Source: Nitriliruptor sp040882055
GTDB taxonomy: Bacteria; Actinomycetota; Nitriliruptoria; Nitriliruptorales; Nitriliruptoraceae
Assembly (NCBI GenBank): GCA_040882055.1
Contig: JBBECA010000007.1
Location: 1 to 47,003 of the forward strand
Reading direction: 5' to 3'
DNA length: 47,003 nt
The notes beneath the pieces were generated by a model. The model was given only the letters and a program-made list of their open reading frames with translations, was not told the origin of the DNA and made no database searches. Position numbers and translations under genes: made by a program. Position 1 is the stretch's first letter. The number at the start of each line of letters is the position of its first letter. This document shows positions 1 through 8,725 of the stretch, piece after piece.

Positions 1-28
1 CGAACATGGGTCATCCCCTCTCCGCACA

Positions 29-2305
29 TCAGTCGAGCTCGCTGATCAGACCGTGGCCCTCGCACGCCTCGCACGTGTGGCTGAACGCCTCGACGAGGCC
101 CTGGCTGACGTTCTTCCGCGTCATCTGCACCAGGCCGAGGCGGGACACCTCGGAGACGCGGGTCTTGGTGCGGTCCCGCAGCAGCTCGCGCTTGAGGCGA
201 CGCACGACCTGATCCTGGTTCGCCTTCAGCAGCATGTCGATGAAATCGATGACGATGATCCCGCCCATGTCGCGCAGGCGCAGCTGACGCACGATCTCGT
301 CAGCGGCCTCGAGGTTGGTGCGCAGCACCACCTCCTCGAGGTTCATGTCACCGTTGCCGGTGAACTTGCCCGAGTTGACGTCGATGACCTTCATCGCCTC
401 GGTCGACTCGATGATCAGGTAGCCGCCCGACGGCAGCCAGACCTTGCGGCTGGTGGCCTTCCGCAGCTGGTCGGTGACGTCGTAGGCGTCGAAGAGCCGC
501 GGCAGCGTCTCGCGCCGCTCCCGGGCCGCCTCGATGTCGATCACGGTGGCCACCGGCTCACCCGTCTCCTGCCCCGGCGTGTTGGCCGCCCCCTGCGACG
601 GTTCCTCGGTCGGTGCCTCGGTCGCCCCCTCGACGGGCGCCTCGGTGGGCGCCGCCTCGTCCCCCTCGACGGGGGTCGGTGCCGGCGGCGTCGCCTCACC
701 ACCGTCGGTCACCGGCTCGGCCGTCCCTGCGTCCGCCGTCGCGGGATCGGCTGAGGCATCCTCGACCGACGGCGCCCCGGCGGCGCGGGCACGCGCGTCC
801 GCGGTCGGCTGGCCGTAGAGCTCGACCTTGGCCGTCAGCTCCGGAGCGACCTCGTCGAGGTAGCCCCGGACCTGGTGGTAGAGGTCCTCGTCGTCGACGA
901 TGCAGCGATCGAACTCCGGCCCGAAGTTGTCGCGGATGACCTTGACCACGAGCGGCGGTTCCTCGTACACCGCCGACATCGCCTTGGCCCCCTCGACGTT
1001 CTCCTCGACCTTCGCCCACTTGGCGAGCAACCGTTCGAGGTCGGCGGTGAGCTGCTCCTCGGAGGCGTTCTCAGCAGCCGTCCGCACGATGACGCCGTGG
1101 TGGTCGGGCTTGACCTGCTTGACGATGCGACGCAGGCGATCGCGTTCCCTGTCGGTCAGCTTGCGCGAGATCCCGAACAGGTCCGAGTTCGGCGCGAGCA
1201 CGCTGTAGCGGCCCGCGAGCGAGAGGTGCATCGTCAACCGCGGGCCCTTGGAGCCCATCGGGTCCTTGGTGACCTGGACCAGGACCTTCTGGCCGGGCTT
1301 GAGCGCGTTCTCGATGCGTTGCGCCGCGCCCTCCTCGAGGTCGAGTTCGTCGTAGAGCACCTCGCCGGCGTAGAGCACGCCGTTGCGGCCCTTGCCGATG
1401 TCGAGGAAGGCCGCCTCCATGCCCGGCAGCACGTTCTGGACCCGCGCCATGTAGATGTTGCCGACGAAGGTCACGTCCTTCTTGCGGGTCACGTAGTGCT
1501 CGACGACGGTCCGGTCCTCGAGCACCGCGATCTGGGTGCGGTCCTCACGGTTGGTCACGAGCATCGTCCGGGGCGGCCCCTCGAGGATCGCTCGACGCAC
1601 CTCCTCCGGCACGCCGCCCGGTCGTTGCCCACCGCGGCCGCGGCCGCCGTTGCCACCGTTGCCGCCGTCCCGCCGACCCCGCCCCTTGGCGGCCATCCGC
1701 GTGCCGCCCTTGGCGATCGCGGCAGCGACCTCGCGGTCGGCCGCGTCGGTCGCGTCGTCGCCCGCGTCCTCGGAGCCGTCCCGGCCCTTCGCCGTCCCCG
1801 CACCGCCGCCCTCGGAGCCGCCGCTCTTGGCGCCACCACCCTTCGAGCCGCCGCTCCTCGAGCCGCTCTTCGAGGCACCGCTCTTCGAGGCACCGCTCTT
1901 CGACCCGGACCCACCGCTCTCGGACCCACCGCGACCGGACCCCGTGTCCTCGGAGGCATCGGACGCGCCCGCCGGGGCGTCCTGGCCGCCGGAGGAACCA
2001 CCGCGACCGCGCCCACGTCCGCGACGCCCTCGGCGTCGTCGCTTGCCGCTGCCGTCCCCACCATCGCTGTCGCCGTCGCGGCCACCGCGGTCGTCCGGAC
2101 CGTCCGTGGCAAGGCTCGTGTCCTCGACCTCACGGTCGTCGCTGGGGGCGGTCGAGGCGTCACGGCCCGAGCCGCCACGTCCGCGACCACCGCGGCGGCG
2201 CGTACGCGTGCGACCGCCACCATCGTCGGTGGTGCTACGGCTGTCCCGCTGGGTGGCGTCGGGCTCCTCGGTCGGGGAGGTGTCGGGGTCGTTGTGGTCG
2301 GTCAC
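29..2305 (-). CDS. rne: Ribonuclease E/G family endoribonuclease
   Basis: Single-strand-specific endoribonuclease for rRNA maturation and mRNA decay. Of 758 residues, about 1-235 are low-complexity (Gly/Ser/Asp with Arg-Gly-rich patches near 34-48 and 88-103). The S1-type RNA-binding region follows (about 247-360), then the catalytic core. The two metal-binding aspartates expected in the family are seen as D642 (VIDVNS) and D687 (IVIDFIDM), and the zinc-link cysteines as C745 and C748 in CEAC. The protein stops right after the zinc link, so the C-terminal degradosome scaffold of E. coli RNase E is absent. A Pro/Glu/Ala/Thr-rich stretch (about 501-600) interrupts the core before LFDAYDV. The start is GTG. 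The gene lies 17 bases after the DUF2344 gene and is probably in its operon. Whether to call it rne or rng is uncertain. Confidence 0.93.
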   Translation of the reverse strand: MTDHNDPDTSPTEEPDATQRDSRSTTDDGGGRTRTRRRGGRGRGGSGRDASTAPSDDREVEDTSLATDGPDDRGGRDGDSDGGDGSGKRRRRGRRGRGRGRGGSSGGQDAPAGASDASEDTGSGRGGSESGGSGSKSGASKSGASKSGSRSGGSKGGGAKSGGSEGGGAGTAKGRDGSEDAGDDATDAADREVAAAIAKGGTRMAAKGRGRRDGGNGGNGGRGRGGQRPGGVPEEVRRAILEGPPRTMLVTNREDRTQIAVLEDRTVVEHYVTRKKDVTFVGNIYMARVQNVLPGMEAAFLDIGKGRNGVLYAGEVLYDELDLEEGAAQRIENALKPGQKVLVQVTKDPMGSKGPRLTMHLSLAGRYSVLAPNSDLFGISRKLTDRERDRLRRIVKQVKPDHHGVIVRTAAENASEEQLTADLERLLAKWAKVEENVEGAKAMSAVYEEPPLVVKVIRDNFGPEFDRCIVDDEDLYHQVRGYLDEVAPELTAKVELYGQPTADARARAAGAPSVEDASADPATADAGTAEPVTDGGEATPPAPTPVEGDEAAPTEAPVEGATEAPTEEPSQGAANTPGQETGEPVATVIDIEAARERRETLPRLFDAYDVTDQLRKATSRKVWLPSGGYLIIESTEAMKVIDVNSGKFTGNGDMNLEEVVLRTNLEAADEIVRQLRLRDMGGIIVIDFIDMLLKANQDQVVRRLKRELLRDRTKTRVSEVSRLGLVQMTRKNVSQGLVEAFSHTCEACEGHGLISELD

Positions 2306-2322
2306 GTGAGGGACTCGCTAGG

Positions 2323-3111
2323 TCACGCGGCCTCCGCGTCGACGTCGAGAACCAGCGGCACGACCTCATCCGACAGCGCTTCCCGGAGGCCACCGTCGAC
2401 CGTCTCACCCTGCGCGACGCGCGTGGTGATGACGGGCGGGGCCACGTCGGGCTCGCGGACGGTCCCCGAGGCGACATCCGTCGCCAGGGCCGTCAACAGG
2501 TCGGTGGGTCGCACGGTGGGGCCGTCGTTGCGGAGCACCGCTCGGAGGACGGTGCGCGCGCCACCAGCATCGGTGGGCGCCGCCCCTGAGGGGCTTGATC
2601 TGATCGCTGCAGCGAGCGTCAGCACGGCCGGACGCACGTCGATCACCCGGTCACCGTCGGGACGGTGCCGGATCACCTCGGCGTGCTCGGCATCGAGCAG
2701 CTGGCGGCTGCGGGTGGTGAGCACGTGGGTCAGCGCGTCAGCGTCGACGGCTGGCCACTCGAGCTCCCAGAGGGTCGCCCGGAGCATGCGCGCGAGCTTC
2801 GGCGCGCCGTCGGGTACCTCGAGGTAGGTCGTGATGTCCATGCCCTCGGGGAGGGCGGCGGACAGCGCCGCGAGGTCCCGCGCGGGGACGATCGGGGCGG
2901 CGAAGGTCAGCTCGGCGTACTCACCGGTCGAGCTCACGCCGACCGGGAGCGCGTCGGGGAAGGAGACCTTCGCGTGGGGGCTGAACCCCTCGGAGTAGGC
3001 GATGGGCAGGTCGGCACGGCGCAGCGCACGCTCCCAGACCGAGGACAGGTCGCGCGCCGACACGAAACGCACGCGCCCCACCTTGGTCCACCGGATGCGG
3101 TACCGCTGCAC
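2323..3111 (-). CDS. DUF2344 / TIGR03936 radical-SAM-associated protein
   Basis: A 262-residue protein of the TIGR03936 (DUF2344) family, recognised by the N-terminal pattern RIRWTKVGRVRFVSARDL and by GFSPHAKVSF near residues 42-51. The biochemical role is unknown. In many bacteria it sits beside, or is fused to, the C-terminus of the TIGR03960 radical-SAM protein, which is the next gene upstream here. The GTG start is well supported by a perfect AGGAGGT (3115-3121, minus strand) a few bases before it. The 51-base gap from the radical-SAM gene and the 17-base gap to the RNase gene suggest one transcript. The C-terminal third is less conserved and rich in Val and Asp. Family assignment is confident; function is not known. 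Confidence 0.88.
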   Translation of the reverse strand: MQRYRIRWTKVGRVRFVSARDLSSVWERALRRADLPIAYSEGFSPHAKVSFPDALPVGVSSTGEYAELTFAAPIVPARDLAALSAALPEGMDITTYLEVPDGAPKLARMLRATLWELEWPAVDADALTHVLTTRSRQLLDAEHAEVIRHRPDGDRVIDVRPAVLTLAAAIRSSPSGAAPTDAGGARTVLRAVLRNDGPTVRPTDLLTALATDVASGTVREPDVAPPVITTRVAQGETVDGGLREALSDEVVPLVLDVDAEAA

Positions 3112-3162
3112 CGGACCTCCTCGTCCTCGTCGCCTCGTGGGTGTCTAGCCGACCGGGCGGGT

Positions 3163-5235
3163 TCAGCCGCCCACGTACCGTTCGGCCTGGGTCGGCAGTT
3201 CGGGGGTCCCGCCGCCGAGACCGGTCGGCAGGACCGGCAGCGACACGCGGCCGTCCGGCACGTTGGTACCCCCGTCGTAGCCCGTGTCGTGCACGAGCGA
3301 CAGCCCGGGGCACACCCCACAGTCGTAGCAGGGGGTCCACCGGCAGTCCTCGACCACGTCGTCGGAGGTGGCGGCCTCCCAGTCCTGCCACAGCCAGGCC
3401 TTGTCGAGCCCGGAGTCGAGGTGGTCCCAGGGCAGCGCCTCGTTCTCGTCGCGCTCGCGGCCGGTGAACCAGGCGAGGTCGACCCCGGTCTCGTCCATCG
3501 CCTGGGTCCACATCGGCAGGGTGTCGATCTCGTGCCAGCCGTCGAACCGGGCACCGAGCCGCCACGCGCGCTCGACCGCGGCAGCGACGCGCCGGTCTCC
3601 GCGGGCGAGCAGCCCCTCGATGACGCCCTCCTCCGGATCGTTGGTCCGGAGCTTGAGCCCGTTGACCTTGCTGATGGCCTGCCGGATCATCGCGAGCTTG
3701 CGGCGGATCTCGTCGGGGCTGTCCTGCGGCGCCCATTGGAACGGGGTGTGGGGCTTCGGCACGAACCCGCCGACCGAGATCGTGACCTTGTTCGCACGGC
3801 CGTGCTTGCGCGCGACCTCCCAGACCTTGATGCCGAGCTCGGCGATGGCGAGGACGTCCTCGTCGGTCTCCGTGGGTAGCCCGACCATGAAGTAGAGCTT
3901 GCAGTGGCGCCACCCCTGCGAGAAGGCGATCTCCGCGGTGCGGAGCATGTCCTCCTCGGAGACCATCTTGTTGATCACGGCGCGCATGCGTTCGCTGCCG
4001 GCCTCGGGCGCGAAGGTCAGCCCGGACCGTCGGCCGTTCCTGGCCAGCTCGTTGGACAGGGTGACGTTGAACGCGTCCACGCGGGTCGAGGGCAGCGACA
4101 GCGAGGTCGTGGTGCCCTCGTACTCGTCGGCGAGGTCGCGCGCGATCTTGCCGATGCCGGAGTGATCCGCGGAGGAGAGGCTCAGCAGCCCCACCTCCTC
4201 GAAACCGGTGTCCTTGACACCCTCCTCGACCATCGACTGGACGGTCTCGGGCAGGCGCTCACGGACCGGGCGGGTGATCATCCCGGCCTGGCAGAAGCGG
4301 CAGCCACGGGTGCAGCCACGGAAGATCTCGACGCTGAACCGCTCGTGCACGGTCTCGGTGAGCGGCACGATCTGCTTGCGCGGGTACTGCCACTGTTCGA
4401 GGTCCTGCACGGTGCGCTTGGGGACGATCGCCGGGACACCGGGCTCGACCGCGACGGTCCGTGACAGCCGGCCGTCGGCGGCGTAGCGCGGCTCGTAGAA
4501 CGCGGGGACGTAGACACCCTCGACGGCAGCGAGCCGCCGCAGGAGCTCACGGCGGTCGGTCCCGTCGACGCTGCCGGCCTCGACGGCGAGCTTCCAGCGG
4601 CGCACGACCAGATCGATCTCGAGCGCCACCTCCTCACCGTCGCCAGCGACGACCGCGTCGAGGAACGGTGCGAGCGGTTCGGGGTTGAAGGCGGCGTGAC
4701 CGCCGACGAGGACGATCGGGTCCTCGGTGGTGCGGTCGGCGCTGTGGATCGGGACCCCACCCATGTCGAGCAGGTTGAGCAGGTTGGTGTGTCCGAGCTC
4801 ATGCGGGAGGCTGACGCCGAAGACGTCGAACGCCCACAGCGGCCGGTGGTGCTCGAGCGAGAAGGTCGGGATGCCACGCTCGCGCATCCGCTCCTCGAGG
4901 TCGATCCAGGGGGCGTAGGCACGCTCGGCGAACGCGGTCGCCCGCTCGTTGAGGACCTCGTAGAGGATCTGGATGCCCTGGTTCGGCTGCCCCACCTCGT
5001 AGGTGTCCGGGTAGCACAGCAGCCACCGCGTGTCGGCCGCGTCCCACGCCGTGCGGACCTGGTTGTGCTCGACCCCGACGTACTGCGCCGGCTTGCTCAC
5101 CTCGGGAAGCAGCGGCTCGAGGGCGTCCCAGACGGACGCCGGGACGGCCGCTGCGGCGCCCGGGCGACGGAACGCGGCGCGCTGGCCGCGGACCGGCGGG
5201 GCGGGGGCGGCGATGGTCGGCGCTACGCCGAGCAC
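3163..5235 (-). CDS. TIGR03960-type radical SAM protein (B12-binding-like N-terminus)
   Basis: A 690-residue radical-SAM enzyme with the [4Fe-4S] motif C308-x3-C312-x2-C315 in RGCTRGCRFCQ. The region before it (about 40-290) is the cobalamin-binding-like domain usual for this family, and a GGEE-type radical-SAM barrel continues to about 500. A second cysteine cluster near the C-terminus (C631, C636, C639, C642) could hold another metal or cluster; this is inferred from spacing. The family is uncharacterised, but its neighbours are constant: DUF2344, RNase E/G and often ribosomal protein L21/L27 genes. The GTG start is preceded by GAGGAG at about 8 bases. The first 30 residues are Pro/Ala-rich and atypical, but no ATG, GTG or TTG lies nearer the conserved LEPLLPEVSKPAQYVG segment. 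It reads divergently from the oxidoreductase at 5449. Confidence 0.9.
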   Translation of the reverse strand: MLGVAPTIAAPAPPVRGQRAAFRRPGAAAAVPASVWDALEPLLPEVSKPAQYVGVEHNQVRTAWDAADTRWLLCYPDTYEVGQPNQGIQILYEVLNERATAFAERAYAPWIDLEERMRERGIPTFSLEHHRPLWAFDVFGVSLPHELGHTNLLNLLDMGGVPIHSADRTTEDPIVLVGGHAAFNPEPLAPFLDAVVAGDGEEVALEIDLVVRRWKLAVEAGSVDGTDRRELLRRLAAVEGVYVPAFYEPRYAADGRLSRTVAVEPGVPAIVPKRTVQDLEQWQYPRKQIVPLTETVHERFSVEIFRGCTRGCRFCQAGMITRPVRERLPETVQSMVEEGVKDTGFEEVGLLSLSSADHSGIGKIARDLADEYEGTTTSLSLPSTRVDAFNVTLSNELARNGRRSGLTFAPEAGSERMRAVINKMVSEEDMLRTAEIAFSQGWRHCKLYFMVGLPTETDEDVLAIAELGIKVWEVARKHGRANKVTISVGGFVPKPHTPFQWAPQDSPDEIRRKLAMIRQAISKVNGLKLRTNDPEEGVIEGLLARGDRRVAAAVERAWRLGARFDGWHEIDTLPMWTQAMDETGVDLAWFTGRERDENEALPWDHLDSGLDKAWLWQDWEAATSDDVVEDCRWTPCYDCGVCPGLSLVHDTGYDGGTNVPDGRVSLPVLPTGLGGGTPELPTQAERYVGG

Positions 5236-5398
5236 GGCGGGGCTCCTCGGGGCGGGGCGAGCGGACCACGAACGCGGTCCGGGACGGCGAGCGGCGCGAG
5301 GCCCGCGCGTGCGCGCGCAGCGCGACGCTCGACGTGGGAGGAGGGTAGCGGCCGACGTGGACCACGCTCCCTGGGACCGGCGGCCCGAGGCGCGCCCC

Positions 5399-5404
5399 TA
5401 CGCT
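5399..5404 (+). promoter_or_regulatory. Candidate -10 element TACGCT
   Basis: TANNNT-type hexamer 45 bases before the ATG of the oxidoreductase at 5449, in a very GC-rich divergent intergenic region (5236-5448). No convincing -35 is seen, as is common for actinobacterial promoters. AGGGTA at 5342-5347 could serve the radical-SAM operon on the other strand (read as TACCCT). Confidence 0.35.
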
Positions 5405-5448
5405 CGGGACGACGCCGACGCCACGACCCCGGCCGGGAGCCCCACGTC

Positions 5449-6528
5449 ATGACCACCACGCCCCTCCGGGTCGGCCTCGTCGGTGCCGGACGCATCGCCC
5501 GGATGTTCCACCTGCCGATCCTGCGCGACCTGCCGGACGTCCGCCTGGTGGGGGTCTGCGACCCGGACCCGGGTGCGCGCCGGACCGCCGCCGAGATGGC
5601 GTCCGGGGCAGCCGCCACCGCGGACCTCGCCGAACTGCTCGCCGACGGCGCCACCGACGCCCTGGTGATCTGCAGCCCGCCGAGCCACCACCGTGGGGCG
5701 GTCGAGGCGGCGCTCGAGGCCGGGCGCCACGTCTACGTCGAGAAGCCGCTCGCCGTCACGCTCACGGACGCCGTCGCGGCTCGCGACGCCGCTCGGGCCC
5801 GCCCCGAGCTCGTCGCCGCGACCGGCTTCAACGTGCGCTTCCACCCCGCGGTGCGGGGCGCCTTCCAGCGTCTGCGCGAGGGACAGCTCGGCGACCTCGT
5901 CGCCGTCCGCGGGGTGATGACCTCGTCCCCGCGGGAACTGCCCGGGTGGAAGCGCGACCGCGCCACCGGCGGCGGCGCCCTCCTCGACCTCGCCTCCCAC
6001 CACGTCGACCTCGTGCGTCACCTCCTCGACGAGGAGCTGGTCAGCGTCTCGGCGCGCCTGCGTACGGTCCGCACCCCCGACGACACCGCCGTCGTGCAGG
6101 CGACGACGGCGTCGGGGGTGCCGGTCCAGCTGCTGGTGTCGAGCTCGTCCCCCCAGCGCGACCAGCTCGAGCTGGTCGGCACCAGTGCCACCGCGCAGGT
6201 CGACCGCATGGCCAGCCACCGCGTGCACCTGCACCGCGACCTCGCGCCGACGAGCACGCTCGACCGCCTGCGCACCGCGAAGTCGGTCGCCGAGAGCGGG
6301 CTCCGCGGGACCGCCGAGCGCCTGCGCCCGCCGGCCGAGCCATCCTTCGCCGCCGCGTTGCGCGCGTTCGTGGCGGCCGCATCCAGGCAGGCTCCGTGGC
6401 GAGGCGCCGACCTCGGTGATGGCCTCGCGAGCCTGCGGGTCATCGACGCCGCCGCCCGCTCAGCCGCCGGGCACGGCCAGCCGGTGACGCTGACCGGCGA
6501 CCCGAGCGACACCGCGAGCGCCCGGTGA
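5449..6528 (+). CDS. Gfo/Idh/MocA-family NAD(P)-dependent oxidoreductase
   Basis: A 359-residue oxidoreductase that probably acts on a sugar or nucleotide sugar. The Rossmann motif GAGRIA (12-17) begins a domain running to about 120, and the family signature EKP is at 98-100 with K99 the expected catalytic lysine. The C-terminal substrate domain contains GGGALLDLASHHVDL, whose histidines match the family's active-site region. The open frame extends far upstream, but the ATG at 5449 is the first start that fits the domain and leaves the opposite-strand radical-SAM gene intact; GGGAG lies 10 bases before it. It is the first gene of a run of four genes with 4-base overlaps or near contact (5449-9621). 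Such enzymes in polysaccharide clusters often make amino or deoxy sugars, but the substrate cannot be read from sequence. Confidence 0.9.
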   Translation: MTTTPLRVGLVGAGRIARMFHLPILRDLPDVRLVGVCDPDPGARRTAAEMASGAAATADLAELLADGATDALVICSPPSHHRGAVEAALEAGRHVYVEKPLAVTLTDAVAARDAARARPELVAATGFNVRFHPAVRGAFQRLREGQLGDLVAVRGVMTSSPRELPGWKRDRATGGGALLDLASHHVDLVRHLLDEELVSVSARLRTVRTPDDTAVVQATTASGVPVQLLVSSSSPQRDQLELVGTSATAQVDRMASHRVHLHRDLAPTSTLDRLRTAKSVAESGLRGTAERLRPPAEPSFAAALRAFVAAASRQAPWRGADLGDGLASLRVIDAAARSAAGHGQPVTLTGDPSDTASAR

Positions 6529-7715
6529 GGATCCTGCTCGTCAACGACGGCGGCGCACCCGTCGGCGGCGCCGAGCTGCAGGCGCTGCGCCTGCGCGAGC
6601 TGCTGCGCGACCGCGGGCACGAGGTCCGGCTGCTCGCCGCGGACACCGGTGAGCTCGGGTTGCCGAGCCAGGCCGACGTGACCGTGCACGGGACCACCCA
6701 CCACAAGCTGCGGGTGCTGAACCAGACCGTGAACCCGGACGCGGCCAGGGTCCTGCGGCGCGAGCTCGCCCGGTTCCGACCCGACGTCGTGCACGTGCGG
6801 ATGTTCCTCACGCAGCTCTCGCCGACCATCCTGCCGGTGCTGCGCGACGTCCCGACGATCTGGCAGGTGGTGCTCCACACCGCCGTCTGCCCGCGGGGCA
6901 CCAAGATGCTGCCGGACGGCACCGCGTGCCAGGTGCGAGCGGGGCGGGTCTGCCTGGACAACGACTGCGTGAGCCGACCCACGTGGCTGGCGGCGATGAT
7001 CCAGCAGCGGCTGTGGCGACGCTGGTCCGGCGCCATCGACCAGGTCGTCACCCTGTCGGAGTCGATGCGGACCACGCTGGCCGCCAACGGCATCGACGAC
7101 GTCGAGGTGATCGCGAACGGTGTCCCCCACCGTCCGCCGAGGCCTCCGCTCAGGGACCCACCCACGATCGCGTTCGCCGGTCGGCTGGTGCCGGAGAAGG
7201 GCGCCGATGTGCTGCTCGAGGCCGTGGCGGCGCTCGCGACCACCCAGCCGGACCTGCGGACCGTCGTCGCCGGTGACGGACCCCAGGCGGCCGAGCTGCG
7301 GGAGCGAGCGCGGACGCTCGGTGTCGACGACCGGGTCCGGTTCCTCGGTCACGTCGACCGCGACACCGTCGAACGCGAGCTCGCGCGGGCCTGGGTGCAG
7401 GTCGTGCCCGGCCGGTGGCCCGAACCGCTCGGCAACGTCACGCTCGAGGCGATGGCGCGCGGCACCGCCGTCATCGCCACCGCGATCGGCGGTCCCGGCG
7501 AGGTCGTCGAGGACGGCCGCACCGGCCTGTTGGTCGAGCCCGGCTCGGTAGGGTCCTTGACCGCCGCGCTCGCCGAGCTCGTCACCGACCGCGACCGTTG
7601 CGAACGCCTCGGCGCGGCCGGACGCGTGCTCGCGCAGCAGCGCTACACCGAGGCCGCGACGGTGGACCGCTTCGAGGCGCTCTACGCGCGGCTGACCGCG
7701 ACGTCCACAAGGTGA
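6525..7715 (+). CDS. Glycosyltransferase family 4 (GT-B)
   Basis: A 396-residue GT-B glycosyltransferase. The N-terminal domain has the Gly-rich PVGGAELQALRLRELL motif. The C-terminal donor-binding domain begins near 205 (TIAFAGRLVPEKGADVLLEA), carries VAGDGPQ and ends with EPLGNVTLEAMARG, the E-x7-E motif that binds the nucleotide-sugar donor in GT4 enzymes. A Cys-rich segment around 125-150 (AVCPRGTKMLPDG followed by further Cys) recurs in exopolysaccharide GT4 proteins. It starts at a GTG overlapping the previous stop by 4 bases (GTGA), implying translational coupling. It probably adds a sugar to a lipid-linked surface glycan at the cytoplasmic face; donor and acceptor are unknown. Confidence 0.92.
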   Translation: MRILLVNDGGAPVGGAELQALRLRELLRDRGHEVRLLAADTGELGLPSQADVTVHGTTHHKLRVLNQTVNPDAARVLRRELARFRPDVVHVRMFLTQLSPTILPVLRDVPTIWQVVLHTAVCPRGTKMLPDGTACQVRAGRVCLDNDCVSRPTWLAAMIQQRLWRRWSGAIDQVVTLSESMRTTLAANGIDDVEVIANGVPHRPPRPPLRDPPTIAFAGRLVPEKGADVLLEAVAALATTQPDLRTVVAGDGPQAAELRERARTLGVDDRVRFLGHVDRDTVERELARAWVQVVPGRWPEPLGNVTLEAMARGTAVIATAIGGPGEVVEDGRTGLLVEPGSVGSLTAALAELVTDRDRCERLGAAGRVLAQQRYTEAATVDRFEALYARLTATSTR

Positions 7716-7726
7716 GGACCGACCCC

Positions 7727-8725
7727 GTGAGCACTCCCCCGGAGCTGTCGGTGGTGATCGTCACCCCGCACGACTTCGCCCAGATCCGGCGCAGCGTCCG
7801 GCACGTCCGCGAGCAGGACCTCGCCGAGCGCACCGAGCTGCTCGTGGTCTGCACGCGCGAGTCGGCCGTCGCCGACACCCGTGCGAGCGAGCTGACCGGC
7901 TTCCACGGCGTCCGGTTCGTGCCCGTCGGAGCGATCGACAACGTCGACCACGCCGCGACCCACGGCGTGCTCGCCGCCCGGGCCCCGGTGGTGGCGATCG
8001 TCGAGGACCACGCCTACGTCCAGCCCGGGTGGGCCCGGGCCATCGTGGACGCGTACACCACGGGCCCCTGGGTGAGCGTCGGATCGGTCATGGAGAACGC
8101 CAACCCCCGACGGTCGCTCAGCTGGGCCAACCTGCTGCTCGGCTACGGGTGGTGGATCGACCCGGCCGCGGCCGGCGAGATGCACGACGTCCCGAGCCAC
8201 AACGGCACCTACCGCACGGCCGTCCTGCAGGCCTTCGGTGACGACCTGGTCACCCACGTCGGACGCGACGGCGACCTGCACGACCTGCTCCGCGCCGACG
8301 GCGGGCGCATGTACCTCGCGCGCGAGGCGCGGGTCGCCCACGCCAACCCCTCCCGGTTGGCACCGACGGCCGATTTGCGCGTCAACGCCGGCCGTCTCTA
8401 CGGCTGCGAGCGTGCCGAACAGGCCGGTTGGTCCGACCTCAAGCGGGCCATCTACATCGCCCTCGCGCCGCTCATCCCGGTGGTGCGCCTGCGCCGCCTG
8501 CGGGGCGAGCACCTCGTCGAGGGCCAGCACCACCACCAGCTGCGACGACGGATCCTGCCCGGTCTGCTCGTGGCGCTGTTGCTCGACGCCTGGGGCCAGG
8601 TGCTCGGCTACCTCGGGCGGCCGGGACCGGCCAAGCAGGTGCTCGCCACCTTCGAGATGGACCGCATGCAGCACCTGACACGCAGTGACGTGGCGGCGCT
8701 CACCGATCCGGTCCCACCCGCGTGA
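7727..8725 (+). CDS. Divergent glycosyltransferase family 2-like protein
   Basis: A 332-residue protein with a GT-A-like start (LSVVIVTPHDFAQIRRSV) and a C-terminal hydrophobic stretch (about 285-300). At the position where GT2 enzymes carry a DxD metal motif it has E93-D94-H95 (AIVEDHAYVQPGW), so it may use a different metal arrangement or be weakly active. I chose GTG 7727 because GGTGAGG lies about 9 bases upstream. The in-frame GTG at 7712, overlapping the previous stop by 4 bases, is the alternative and would add five residues. It sits inside the glycosyltransferase run and its stop overlaps the next start. Its function in glycan assembly is inferred from context. Confidence 0.8.
   Translation: MSTPPELSVVIVTPHDFAQIRRSVRHVREQDLAERTELLVVCTRESAVADTRASELTGFHGVRFVPVGAIDNVDHAATHGVLAARAPVVAIVEDHAYVQPGWARAIVDAYTTGPWVSVGSVMENANPRRSLSWANLLLGYGWWIDPAAAGEMHDVPSHNGTYRTAVLQAFGDDLVTHVGRDGDLHDLLRADGGRMYLAREARVAHANPSRLAPTADLRVNAGRLYGCERAEQAGWSDLKRAIYIALAPLIPVVRLRRLRGEHLVEGQHHHQLRRRILPGLLVALLLDAWGQVLGYLGRPGPAKQVLATFEMDRMQHLTRSDVAALTDPVPPA

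Noticed and set aside
1..28. A further gene before the RNase E/G stop
   Set aside because: Only 28 bases are present; ribosomal protein L21 would be a usual neighbour but nothing can be read here.
875..2827. Long plus-strand open frame opposite the RNase E/G and DUF2344 genes
   Set aside because: Antisense shadow of high-GC coding sequence; low-complexity Arg/Val/Gly translation, no domain, no start signal.
4696..5448. Upstream in-frame extension of the Gfo/Idh oxidoreductase
   Set aside because: It overlaps the radical-SAM gene on the other strand and has no family similarity; the ATG at 5449 gives the normal Rossmann start.
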